IMG/VR virus record: IMGVR_UViG_3300007960_000071
Coordinates: 1 to 36,288 of that record
Direction: 5' to 3' (one strand)
DNA from: a virus
DNA length: 36,288 nt
Under the pieces are notes generated by a model. That model was not told the origin of the DNA. It made no database searches and saw nothing but the letters and a program-made list of their open reading frames with translations. Below are positions 26,196 to 32,573 of this stretch, in pieces (the stretch's first letter is position 1; the number at the start of each line of letters is the position of its first letter). Position numbers and translations under genes: made by a program.

Positions 26196-26481
26196 CGAAG
26201 TGGAGCGTCTCGCCGGCGGCGTTGACGTCCGAGTCCGCTCCGAGGATGAAGCCGGTCGCCGTGGGCGTGATCCCGTTCGTGGTGGCGAAGGTCCGGGTGC
26301 CGGCCGCCACGGTCTTCAGGGCGCTGGCATCGGCCATCGTGTCGGTCCACTCGAAGCCGTCGCGGCTCGTGGTGTTGATCACGGTGACCTGAGTCGGGCG
26401 AAAGCCCACGGCGTCGTTGTCGATCGTCATCGCCGAGCCAGTGGCGAGGATCGAGCCGGTGCGGCGAAGCATGCTGGCCAT
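26182..26481 (-). CDS. Small phage structural-type protein between terminase genes
   Basis: This 99-aa protein starts at an ATG with GGAGA eight bases upstream. Its sequence (DNDAVGFRPTQVTVINTTSR, FEWTDTMADASALKTVAAGT, then NGITPTATGFILGADSDVN) belongs to a kind of small beta protein found in many phage structural modules, though I cannot give a family name. It may be a head decoration or fibre protein. Its location between the small and large terminase genes is unusual for a virion protein. The 3' end overlaps the TTG of the terminase large subunit gene. Confidence 0.7.
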   Translation of the reverse strand: MASMLRRTGSILATGSAMTIDNDAVGFRPTQVTVINTTSRDGFEWTDTMADASALKTVAAGTRTFATTNGITPTATGFILGADSDVNAAGETLHFVALG

Positions 26482-26551
26482 CTTGCGTTCTCCGGAGTTG
26501 GTTGGCGGGCCGTTCGGCGTCCCCGCCGACTAGGCCGTATCTGTACCCCAA

Positions 26552-27178
26552 CTACTCCGAAGTCCGCAAGGATGACGACGCAGCCTTGCGCTTGATCTCC
26601 ACTCGTGCTGCCGCAACTTCCGCCGCGTGTCCAGTCGCAGGCGAGCCCTCGCCCGCCGGTCGGCGAGGAGCTCCTCGTTGCTCCGTGTACGCGATCGGGG
26701 CCTTCGACGTCACCTCCAGGAGGTCCTTCCCTGTCTCCTCGACGAGGAAGGATCGCACCTCGCTGAGCCGACGCTCGACGATCGCCGCGATCTCCACGTT
26801 CCCCATCCCGACGAGCTCGGCGCGCTCCTTCGTGCGGCGCACGATGACCCCGAGCTCCTCCCCACGGTTCACGATCCGGTCGTACAGGTCCGCCTGCGCC
26901 TTGATCGCCCCGACTCGCGCGTTGCCCTGTCGGCTCTCGGTGAGCTCGGCGGAGAGCTCCTGGAGCTCGCGGATCCGCTCTGACATGAAGACGGAGTACC
27001 GGCCGAAGTTCTCCTCCGGCGACCCGTTGAAGCGGTCGACCTCGAGCTGGAGGATCCTGACAGAGGCCTCGGTGACCTTGTCGCGGGTGACCTTCAGCTC
27101 CTCGGCGATGGCATCCGGCTCGTAGCCAGCGGCCAGCCGCGCCCTGATCTTGACCAGGAGCTCCGTGTCGGATCGCAT
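26552..27178 (-). CDS. Probable terminase small subunit
   Basis: The 208-aa protein has an N-terminal helix-turn-helix-like part (IRARLAAGYEPDAIAEELKV, then TRDKVTEASVRILQLE; residues 10-46), a long helical/coiled-coil middle (FMSERIRELQELSAELTESR, AIKAQADLYDRIVNRGEELG) and a basic, Ala-rich tail. This DNA-binding plus oligomerising arrangement is normal for small terminases, which choose the packaging site. Only the small gene at 26182 separates it from the large terminase. The ATG overlaps the upstream stop (TGATG). It is inferred from architecture and position and not from a named motif. Confidence 0.7.
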   Translation of the reverse strand: MRSDTELLVKIRARLAAGYEPDAIAEELKVTRDKVTEASVRILQLEVDRFNGSPEENFGRYSVFMSERIRELQELSAELTESRQGNARVGAIKAQADLYDRIVNRGEELGVIVRRTKERAELVGMGNVEIAAIVERRLSEVRSFLVEETGKDLLEVTSKAPIAYTEQRGAPRRPAGEGSPATGHAAEVAAARVEIKRKAASSSLRTSE

Positions 27179-27606
27179 CAGCCGCCACTCTCGCTGAGGG
27201 TCTCCATGATGGCCGCGGCAGCCGCCGGGTAGTCCCCGGCCCCGATCGCTTCGAGAACCGCATCCGGGATCGCGCCAGGGCCTCGAACCAGGTCGACCAG
27301 CCCCGACAGGATGAACTCGCGGGCAGCGATCTCCCGCGTCGCCGACATGTGAAGCCGACCGACCTCGAGCTGGATCAGCGGGGCGAACGTGCTCGCTGGG
27401 TCCTCCCCGTCGCGGCGCGGGGTGATCAGCATCGCGCGGCTCGTGTCGCCACGCTCCAGGATCACAAGCATCGCCGCGTCCACGTTCAGCTCATCGGCAA
27501 GCCGCTCCAGGATGTCCTCCAGGCTCTCCACCTGGAGCCGCAGCTTCGCGACCTCCTCGCGAAGCGCCTCATCAACCTTCACTTCGACCGTCCCCGCCTT
27601 CGCCAT
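27178..27606 (-). CDS. Small coiled-coil phage protein, unknown
   Basis: The ATG at 27606 with a GAGGT site gives 142 aa. A slightly longer frame is possible but has a worse start. Residues 8-40 form a heptad-like helix (VDEALREEVAKLRLQVESLE, DILERLADELNVDAA), and the rest alternates hydrophobic strands and short helices (LIQLEVGRLHMS, REFILSGLVDLVRG). It overlaps the lysozyme-like gene by 35 bases at its 5' end and the small terminase start at its 3' end. The position suggests a packaging or regulatory accessory. I do not recognise a family. Confidence 0.65.
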   Translation of the reverse strand: MAKAGTVEVKVDEALREEVAKLRLQVESLEDILERLADELNVDAAMLVILERGDTSRAMLITPRRDGEDPASTFAPLIQLEVGRLHMSATREIAAREFILSGLVDLVRGPGAIPDAVLEAIGAGDYPAAAAAIMETLSESGG

Positions 27607-28486
27607 CGTCCACCTCGCCCCGAAGCCCAAAGACGTGGACCGCTCTGACGATCGCCCGTCGCCACTCGGCCCTCACGTCCACCGTCCCCATGCAGGACGG
27701 ACACGAATCGTACCAGCTTTTCGCCCATCGGGCATACCGGCTCCCCGCCCGGCATCCTGCCTCGCTAGGACCCCGCCCTAGACGGTACAGGGCGACGTTC
27801 CACGGGTCGGACACCCGTCCGCATGCCCGGGCCACGTACCCCCCGGGAAGGGCGCCTAGCGCCGTGCGCTTCAAGTAGAACTCCCCGGCTTCGACGTGGT
27901 CATGGTAGTCCAGCTCCCGCCCCGTGTCTCGGCGGAACGCCTTCGCCAGGTTCCCGTCGACCTTGAACTGGAACATCCCCGCCGACGAGCCGTGGTCGTT
28001 GCAGCGGTACACCCTCGCCACCCGTCCAGGCGGGATCGGGCGAGCGCACTCCGTCAGGCATCCCAGGTCATCCGGCCCGCACCTGTCCACGCAGGTGTCG
28101 CCGACCGCACACCGGAGAAGGCACTCTGCGCCCCACCCACAGGACCTGGCACAGTCGCGGTCAGCCCCGCACGTCGCATGGTCGCGGTATCCGCCCTCGT
28201 TGCAGGCGACCACCGCGAGCACCATCCGGTACTCGTCTGGAAGGGCCGGGTCACGCTCGCCGAGGTAGGCCAAGTCGGACACGATCGGGAGGAGTCGCGC
28301 CTCATGCCTCGATCGACACTCGTCGTTGGCCCCTCTGCTCCGGTCACGTGGATCCGGCCGGCAGACGCTGCACTCCAGAGCCCTCGTGAGGAGCTCTGGC
28401 GTTGCGACCCGGTACCAGGGTCGAGGGTTGTCGCTGGTGGCGACCGAGAAGAGGAGGACGGTGAGAGCGAGAACGATGCTTGACAT
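27572..28486 (-). CDS. Exported cysteine-rich lytic transglycosylase/lysozyme-like protein
   Basis: The 304-aa product begins with a signal-peptide-like hydrophobic stretch (SSIVLALTVLLFSVATS). A lysozyme-superfamily layout follows: a helix ending VVACNEGGY with candidate catalytic Glu97, and HGSSAGMFQFKVDG at 165-178, like the S-x-G-L-x-Q-F/I motif of transglycosylases. Between them, residues 106-147 hold nine cysteines; the protein has 18 in total, suggesting many disulfides and activity outside the cytoplasm. It is the first gene of the late operon (ATG with GGAG). Its job may be lysis or entry-linked wall degradation. No holin is seen beside it. Confidence 0.75.
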   Translation of the reverse strand: MSSIVLALTVLLFSVATSDNPRPWYRVATPELLTRALECSVCRPDPRDRSRGANDECRSRHEARLLPIVSDLAYLGERDPALPDEYRMVLAVVACNEGGYRDHATCGADRDCARSCGWGAECLLRCAVGDTCVDRCGPDDLGCLTECARPIPPGRVARVYRCNDHGSSAGMFQFKVDGNLAKAFRRDTGRELDYHDHVEAGEFYLKRTALGALPGGYVARACGRVSDPWNVALYRLGRGPSEAGCRAGSRYARWAKSWYDSCPSCMGTVDVRAEWRRAIVRAVHVFGLRGEVDDGEGGDGRSEG

Positions 28487-28556
28487 GGTGACTCCGGGTC
28501 GGTGCCGTGGCGGGTCCTGCCCCGCCCGGTCCCGACTTGCACGGGGGTCGGCGTAA

Positions 28557-28572
28557 CCTACTACGTAGTAGG
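28557..28572. promoter_or_regulatory. Perfect 16-bp palindrome (operator-like)
   Basis: CCTACTACGTAGTAGG is its own reverse complement across all 16 bases. It lies 71 bases upstream of the lysozyme-like start, next to the repeat cluster. Symmetry of this length suggests a homodimer-binding operator close to the late transcription start. The binding protein is not identified. Confidence 0.65.
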
Positions 28573-28633
28573 ACTATTGAGAACGGCGCATGCAAGTCCC
28601 GGACCCGTGGAATCATTGACGAAATGACCACGT

Positions 28634-28667
28634 GACTTGCACGGTTCGCAAAAAACGCGTGCAAGTC
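28634..28667. repeat. Perfect 10-bp inverted repeat with 14-bp A-rich spacer
   Basis: GACTTGCACG at 28634-28643 and CGTGCAAGTC at 28658-28667 are exact reverse complements separated by 14 bases that contain a run of six A residues. The same 10-mer recurs outside, so this is part of a motif cluster and not only a hairpin. It could form a stem-loop, but no U-tract follows on either strand. Confidence 0.8.
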
Positions 28668-28743
28668 CCGCCGAAATTCCTCAATGATTTCAACAAACGC
28701 CCCGGACGTGCAAGTCCCGTCGAAATTCCTCAATGATATCAAC
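28658..28743. repeat. 37-bp direct repeat, two copies 49 bp apart
   Basis: Copies at 28658-28694 and 28707-28743 differ at only two of 37 positions. Each begins CGTGCAAGTCCCG and ends CAATGATNTCAAC, with GAAATTCCT in the middle. A partial copy of the first half lies at 28589-28602. Spacing of 49 bases is close to whole DNA turns, as expected for sites filled side by side by a protein. Confidence 0.92.
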
Positions 28744-28759
28744 GATAACCCTCTAAGAA

Positions 28760-28776
28760 ACGCTCCGTTCGGGCGT
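28760..28776 (-). terminator. Weak terminator-like hairpin after the comM-like gene
   Basis: On the minus strand ACGCCCGAACGGAGCGT can form a short stem (ACGC with GCGT plus two further G-C pairs around one bulged A) directly followed by TTTCTTAG. It begins two bases after the comM-like stop. The stem is short, so partial termination or chance is possible. If real, it separates the regulatory operon from the late operon. Confidence 0.35.
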
Positions 28777-28777
28777 C

Positions 28778-30190
28778 CTATCGGTGGGGGCCGTTGAGGA
28801 TGGAAATGGCCTCTGCGTGATGACGCTCCGTGACCGTCGCCGACCCCTCAAGATCCGCGATCGTCCTCGCGATGCGATGTGCCCGCTCGTCACCAACCCA
28901 GTCCGGATCGGCCGTCGAGACGTACCACCCGTCGCTGCCGATCCGCTCCGCTCGGATCGCTCGAGCACTGGCCACACGATCTCTGCCGGCGGAGATGCTG
29001 TACTCCGTGTTGGAGTGCGTGCTCGCCCGGACGTGCGCCGTGATCGGGAGGAACTCGCGAAGCCGATCGATGCGCGCCTGATGCCGGGCGATGGAGTCGC
29101 GGCTGCACATGCACGTCTTGCCCAGGTCGACCGAGCCGAGCCGCCCGCACGGGCACGCAGTCGCAGTGGCGACGAGCTGAGCGGAGGACGGGAAGACCAC
29201 GCGACGGTCATGCCGGGAGTGGACCACCTCGCCGTCAGCGAGGGCAGCCGCGACGGCTTCCAAGGAGGCGGACGTGAACTCCGTCACCTCATCGAGGAGC
29301 AGGACGCCGTTGTGGGCGAGAGTCACCTCCCCGGGCCGAAGAGGCGTCCCGCCGCCCACAAGCGCGGCCGTGGAGCAGGTGTGGTGCGGAGCCCTGAATG
29401 GGCGGTGGGCGACGAGCCCCGGTCTGTCGAGGAGTAGGCCGCATGCGCTGTGGATCATCGTGATCTCGAGGGCCTCGTCGGGAAAGGGGGGCGGCAGGAG
29501 GTCGCGAAGGATTCGACCGAGAACCGTCTTTCCGACTCCGTGGGGCCCGATGAGCAGAATCCCGTGTCCGCCAACTGCCGCCACCTCCACAGCGCGGAGA
29601 GCAACGGGGTCCCCCAGGAAGGACGGAGCGAACGCCGGGACGGTCGGGGACTCTGCGGGATGCGCCAGGACGGTCGGTGCCCCGTTGATCGCCTCGAGGA
29701 GGTCCCCGAAGCTGCTCACGGGGATCACGGTGAGACGTGACTCAAGGGCCGCCTCAACACCGACGCCGGCAACACCAGCAGCGACGCCGGTGGCAACGTA
29801 CAGGCGCTCGCACCCCGCGTCGGCCACGGCGACCGCCATGCTCAAGGTGCCGGGCGTCGGGAGGATCTTGCCGTCCATGGACAGCTCCCCGACGAACGCC
29901 GTCCTGCGGATGTCGCCGAGGACCAGACCACGACAGGACGCTGCCGCCACGGCGATCGCGAGGTCGAGGGAACTGCCCCACGCATGGACCTGCGTGTCCG
30001 GCTCGAGCTTGACGTGCGGGGCCACTGCCCCGACCGATCGGAGGGCGCGGTTGACCCGGACCCGAGCCGCTCGCCCCCACGCTTCGGGCCCACCCACCTC
30101 GAACTCCTGGCCCCCCTTGATCACCCGGATCGGCGTCACGTGGCCGCAGATGCCCTCCAGGACTGCCCCCAGCACTTCGGCACTGCTCAT
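28778..30190 (-). CDS. comM: ComM/YifB-like Mg-chelatase-type AAA+ ATPase
   Basis: The 470-aa protein has the ComM domain order: an N-terminal Lon-S16-like domain (HAWGSSLDLAIAVAA, FVGELSMDGKILPTPGTL; residues 1-165), then AAA+ with Walker A LLIGPHGVGKT (212-222), the family motif RPFRAPHHTCSTAALVGGG (263-281), PGEVTLAHNGVLLLDEV with Walker B (286-302) and a C-P-C-G/C-M-C-S cysteine set (346-362). The usual C-terminal SGPLLDRID block is replaced by RIDRLREFLPITAHV. In bacteria ComM is a branch-migration helicase used in natural transformation. The ATG has GGAGGA and overlaps the upstream stop by ATGA. A phage role in recombination is inference. Confidence 0.9.
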   Translation of the reverse strand: MSSAEVLGAVLEGICGHVTPIRVIKGGQEFEVGGPEAWGRAARVRVNRALRSVGAVAPHVKLEPDTQVHAWGSSLDLAIAVAAASCRGLVLGDIRRTAFVGELSMDGKILPTPGTLSMAVAVADAGCERLYVATGVAAGVAGVGVEAALESRLTVIPVSSFGDLLEAINGAPTVLAHPAESPTVPAFAPSFLGDPVALRAVEVAAVGGHGILLIGPHGVGKTVLGRILRDLLPPPFPDEALEITMIHSACGLLLDRPGLVAHRPFRAPHHTCSTAALVGGGTPLRPGEVTLAHNGVLLLDEVTEFTSASLEAVAAALADGEVVHSRHDRRVVFPSSAQLVATATACPCGRLGSVDLGKTCMCSRDSIARHQARIDRLREFLPITAHVRASTHSNTEYSISAGRDRVASARAIRAERIGSDGWYVSTADPDWVGDERAHRIARTIADLEGSATVTERHHAEAISILNGPHR

Positions 30191-30390
30191 GTGTTCTCCT
30201 CCATGGTCGCCACGAGGTTCTCCAGGGCTTCGGATCGGGTCAACGGCCCCCACCCCTCCGCCTCAAGATCCTCATCGCTGTAGCAGCCGTTCCGGTCATT
30301 CCGGATCAGCCAGTCGATGATGGTCTCACGCGGTGCGTCATGGGCCAGCCCGGCCCAGTCGAGCGCCGCACGCTCTGTCGTATTCGGCAT
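30187..30390 (-). CDS. Small acidic protein, unknown
   Basis: This 67-aa frame has a strong site (GGAGGAGGAG) just before its ATG and a stop overlapping the comM-like start (ATGA), so it is very likely translated. It contains ETIIDWLIRNDRNGCYSDED and SEALENLVATMEEN, both helical and acidic. No family is recognised. Coupling to the comM-like gene suggests a related role. Confidence 0.6.
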   Translation of the reverse strand: MPNTTERAALDWAGLAHDAPRETIIDWLIRNDRNGCYSDEDLEAEGWGPLTRSEALENLVATMEENT

Positions 30391-30418
30391 GGTCTCCTCC
30401 TCCCCTGATGGGGGCTGG

Positions 30419-30808
30419 TCAGTTGACGTCCTCGTTGGATGCGATGTTGGACCTCAGCATCCTGTCCAGCATCCTGTCGATCGCGTCTTGCGTCTCCGCG
30501 TCGAACCTCTCGCGTGTGGGGTCGACAGGGCGCGTGCCCGTCCTCGGCGGGCGAGCGGGCGGCTCGGGTGCGGCCGTCGTCGTGCCTCCGAGCATGGCCG
30601 TGACGGTCTCCGCGCTCTCGGCCACCGCGACCGCGACTCCATCGACCATCACCAGCGCACGAGGCGGCGACTCGGACTGCTGGATCACGGCGGCTACGCT
30701 GCGGGTGCGGATCTGGATCTTCCGGTTGTCGCCGACGGAGTGGAGGACGAGCCATGTCGCCTCCTGGACCCGCGTCGCTCGCCACGCCTTCACGAGTCGC
30801 CCGATCAC
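30419..30808 (-). CDS. Small protein with beta core and helical tail, unknown
   Basis: The 129-aa product starts at a GTG that overlaps the stop of the regulator gene (GTGA). Residues 1-60 look beta-rich (TWLVLHSVGDNRKIQIRTRS, RALVMVDGVAVAVA), residues 75-95 are a Pro/Thr linker, and the end is a helix (FDAETQDAIDRMLDRMLRSN). No domain is recognised. It is part of the leftward regulatory operon. Confidence 0.6.
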   Translation of the reverse strand: MIGRLVKAWRATRVQEATWLVLHSVGDNRKIQIRTRSVAAVIQQSESPPRALVMVDGVAVAVAESAETVTAMLGGTTTAAPEPPARPPRTGTRPVDPTRERFDAETQDAIDRMLDRMLRSNIASNEDVN

Positions 30809-31431
30809 GGTGTCGCGACCAGTGCCAGAAGGTGCGAGGGTTCAACCTTGAGGTACCTCGCGATGAGCCGCAGTGCGCGCGGCGACGGCAGCGTCCGGCC
30901 AGACAGGGTCAACGCGTACTCAGCCTTGGGCATCACGCCGGAGAGAAGGCCCTCGTAGACCACCTCCGTGGCGTCCTCGCGGATCTCCATCGCAGTCACG
31001 AGAAGGCTCCCGAGGGCGGCGACGGAGGCAGTGCACAGCTCGGCATACGCCACGAGGGTCGGCCCCTGGCGGTAGATCCCACGGTGTCTGGCCCTCATGA
31101 GCCAGCCCTCCTTGACGAGCACCCGCAAGCTGTTGCGGACGACCCTGACGACATCGGTCGGGCCACCGGCCTCCTCGACGACGGGTGCGAGCCGCTCGGC
31201 GAGGTCGCGGACCGACCAGAGCCGTCCTCGACCTCCGCCGTGAACGTCGTCCAGGATGACGGCCTCCCAGGGGTTGAGATCCCAGCCCCGTCGGATGATC
31301 CGGCCCTTCGGGCGCCGTGCCTTCACGCCCGAAGGGCCATCGGTGGGCTCGGGCTTGGGCTTGTGGGCCGGCCTGGGCTCGGCTCGGCGCTTTGTGTCGC
31401 CGAACTTGCGGAGTGCAGTTGGGATGCTCAT
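30805..31431 (-). CDS. Transcription regulator candidate: winged helix plus XRE-like C-terminus
   Basis: The 208-aa protein has a basic, disordered N-terminus (residues 1-50), a winged-helix-like section at about 72-125 (LWSVRDLAERLAPVVEEAGG, DVVRVVRNSLRVLVKEGWLM, then a short wing RHRGIYRQG), a helical linker, and a C-terminal part (SGVMPKAEYALTLSGRTLPS, RALRLIARYLKVEPSHLLAL; 165-205) patterned like the second half of an XRE repressor. Two DNA-binding-like parts suggest a regulator of phage genes. The ATG has GAGG and overlaps the upstream stop (ATGA). The nearby repeat region at 28.5-28.7 kb is a candidate target. Confidence 0.65.
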   Translation of the reverse strand: MSIPTALRKFGDTKRRAEPRPAHKPKPEPTDGPSGVKARRPKGRIIRRGWDLNPWEAVILDDVHGGGRGRLWSVRDLAERLAPVVEEAGGPTDVVRVVRNSLRVLVKEGWLMRARHRGIYRQGPTLVAYAELCTASVAALGSLLVTAMEIREDATEVVYEGLLSGVMPKAEYALTLSGRTLPSPRALRLIARYLKVEPSHLLALVATP

Positions 31432-31799
31432 GGTACCTCGCTGGGTTCGTAGCCGTAGTGGCCCGAGAGAAGAAGTGCCCGCGTCAGGCGGGCGACGGTG
31501 TTGGGGTCGTTGCAGTTCTGCAGCTCCCCCCGGACGGCCGCGCTCAGGATCGCGGCCGTGAGGGCGCTGCTTCTGAGCTCGTAGGTGGCGAGCCGTGACG
31601 TCGTGCTGTCCATGACGAAGAACAGGACGTCAAGGCCCCCCGGCGCGGTCTGCTGTCGGAGATGCTCATCGACCACTTCCGACAGCGCAGCAGCCGCCTC
31701 CTCGGTCACGGGGCCCTCCTGGTAGTAGACAAGGATCTCCCCGGGCTTCGGCGAGAGCCGCTCAAGTGCGAACACGAGATCGCCATGGTCGTCAGACAT
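31428..31799 (-). CDS. Small acidic protein, unknown
   Basis: The ATG at 31799 with GGGAG gives 123 aa and overlaps the sigma-like gene by eight bases. A longer frame to 32012 would lie wholly inside that gene and is Arg/Ser-rich, so it is rejected. The protein is acidic and mixed alpha/beta (GDLVFALERLSPKPGEILVY, GLDVLFFVMDSTTSRLATYE, AILSAAVRGELQNC). No family is recognised. The EILVYYQEG start of the core recalls small phage proteins that act with regulators. Confidence 0.65.
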   Translation of the reverse strand: MSDDHGDLVFALERLSPKPGEILVYYQEGPVTEEAAAALSEVVDEHLRQQTAPGGLDVLFFVMDSTTSRLATYELRSSALTAAILSAAVRGELQNCNDPNTVARLTRALLLSGHYGYEPSEVP

Positions 31800-32271
31800 C
31801 CGCGTCTCCCATGGCGTCGAGGAACTCGCGGCCCGCCTTGGTGCTCCGAACCTTCTGGAGGGCGGACTCCTCGATCTGTCGGACTCGCTCACGCGTGAGC
31901 AGAAGGGCGGCGCCGACTTCCTCGAGTGTCGCCCCGTCCGGGTGATCTTCGACGAAGTCCAACGCGCAGTTGTCCATGACGAGGAAGAACCCGACGGCCA
32001 CCCTGACCGCAAACGAGTTCCCGATCACGCCTGCGTCCACGCCGTAGTGGTGCCGGCAGGAGACGTGCGGGCAAGGTCTGAACTCGGGGCAGTCTCCCCT
32101 CGTCGCTGGGAGCGCCGATGACGCTGTCGAGGCGGGGGGCGGGCCGGGTCCGAGGATCTGGGCAGTGCGTCTCCGTTCCTCGCGGGACCCAAGGTTGATG
32201 TGCCGGAAGGCCTCGCGGTCGAAGTCGATCGCCACCACTACCCCCACGAGATCGTTGCTGCTTGGCCGCAT
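31792..32271 (-). CDS. Sigma-region-4-like DNA-binding protein with C-P-x-V-S-C motif
   Basis: The 159-aa product (from an ATG at 32271 without a clear ribosome site; alternatives are an ATG at 32379 and a GTG at 32235 behind GGGGGT) has CPEFRPCPHVSCRHH at 61-75 and then NCALDFVEDHPDGATLEEVG and LTRERVRQIEESALQKVR (about 102-142). The latter is a clear sigma-70 region 4.2 helix-turn-helix. The same C-P-x-V-S-C plus region-4 pairing occurs, as I recall, in a family from Myxococcota and relatives. It may redirect RNA polymerase or act as a one-domain regulator. No region 2 is present, so it is not a full sigma factor. Confidence 0.75.
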   Translation of the reverse strand: MRPSSNDLVGVVVAIDFDREAFRHINLGSREERRRTAQILGPGPPPASTASSALPATRGDCPEFRPCPHVSCRHHYGVDAGVIGNSFAVRVAVGFFLVMDNCALDFVEDHPDGATLEEVGAALLLTRERVRQIEESALQKVRSTKAGREFLDAMGDADV

Positions 32272-32573
32272 GATACGCGGCGCGATCCCAGAATTGCGAC
32301 CCGGAGTCCGGGCGCTGGGTCTTGAACCCGGTCCAGCCTCTTCCGGCGGGAGCGTCGATCGTGGTGGCGAGTTGGACATGCCCAACGATGTACGTCAGAC
32401 GATCGTCAGTGTGCCCCGATCCCCCCGAGAGCGACGCTCCGAGTGAGCATCTGCGCCTTGCCGTCCGCCGTGACGCTCCGGTTCCGCCTCTCCCGCAACC
32501 CGCCCGATCCGTCACGTATAGGGGGCGACCGTGGCGAATCCGCGCCACGTTGGAGCGCCCGCGAGAGGTCGCG
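32272..32573. promoter_or_regulatory. Divergent intergenic region between leftward regulators and rightward genes
   Basis: About 300 bases with no convincing gene, so it must hold promoters for both directions. GACGCTCCG occurs twice, at 32433-32441 and 32472-32480 (39 bases apart). A GTGGCG-six-base-CGCCAC inverted repeat lies at 32531-32548, and a TATAGG box at 32517-32522 could be a -10, but no matching -35 is visible. Frames extending into this area on either strand are low-complexity and are not supported. Confidence 0.5.

Larger units (their letters stand above)
28487..28752. promoter_or_regulatory. Non-coding control region upstream of the late operon
   Basis: The region between the terminator-like hairpin and the lysozyme-like gene is AT-richer than its surroundings and holds no convincing gene. 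It contains five copies of a 10-bp motif (GACTTGCACG or its complement) starting at 28534, 28589 (one mismatch), 28634, 28658 and 28707, three copies of TCAATGAT/ATCATTGA at 28612, 28681 and 28730, and a 16-bp palindrome at 28557. It must carry the promoter for the leftward late operon unless that operon is read through from the comM-like operon. No clean -35/-10 pair was found. It may also be a replication origin. Confidence 0.7.

Noticed and set aside
28344-28742. Minus-strand 132-aa frame through the repeat region
   Set aside because: The frame runs through the direct repeats and into the lysozyme-like gene in another frame, and its composition is Arg/Ser-rich. It is treated as non-coding.
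28658-28743. CRISPR array
   Set aside because: Only two near-identical 37-bp units, a 12-bp gap, and no cas genes; this is a regulatory-type direct repeat.
32322-32573. N-terminal extension of the HNH-like protein
   Set aside because: The extension is Pro/Ser/Arg-rich, has no ribosome site, and covers the divergent promoter region. The ATG at 32574 has a good site.
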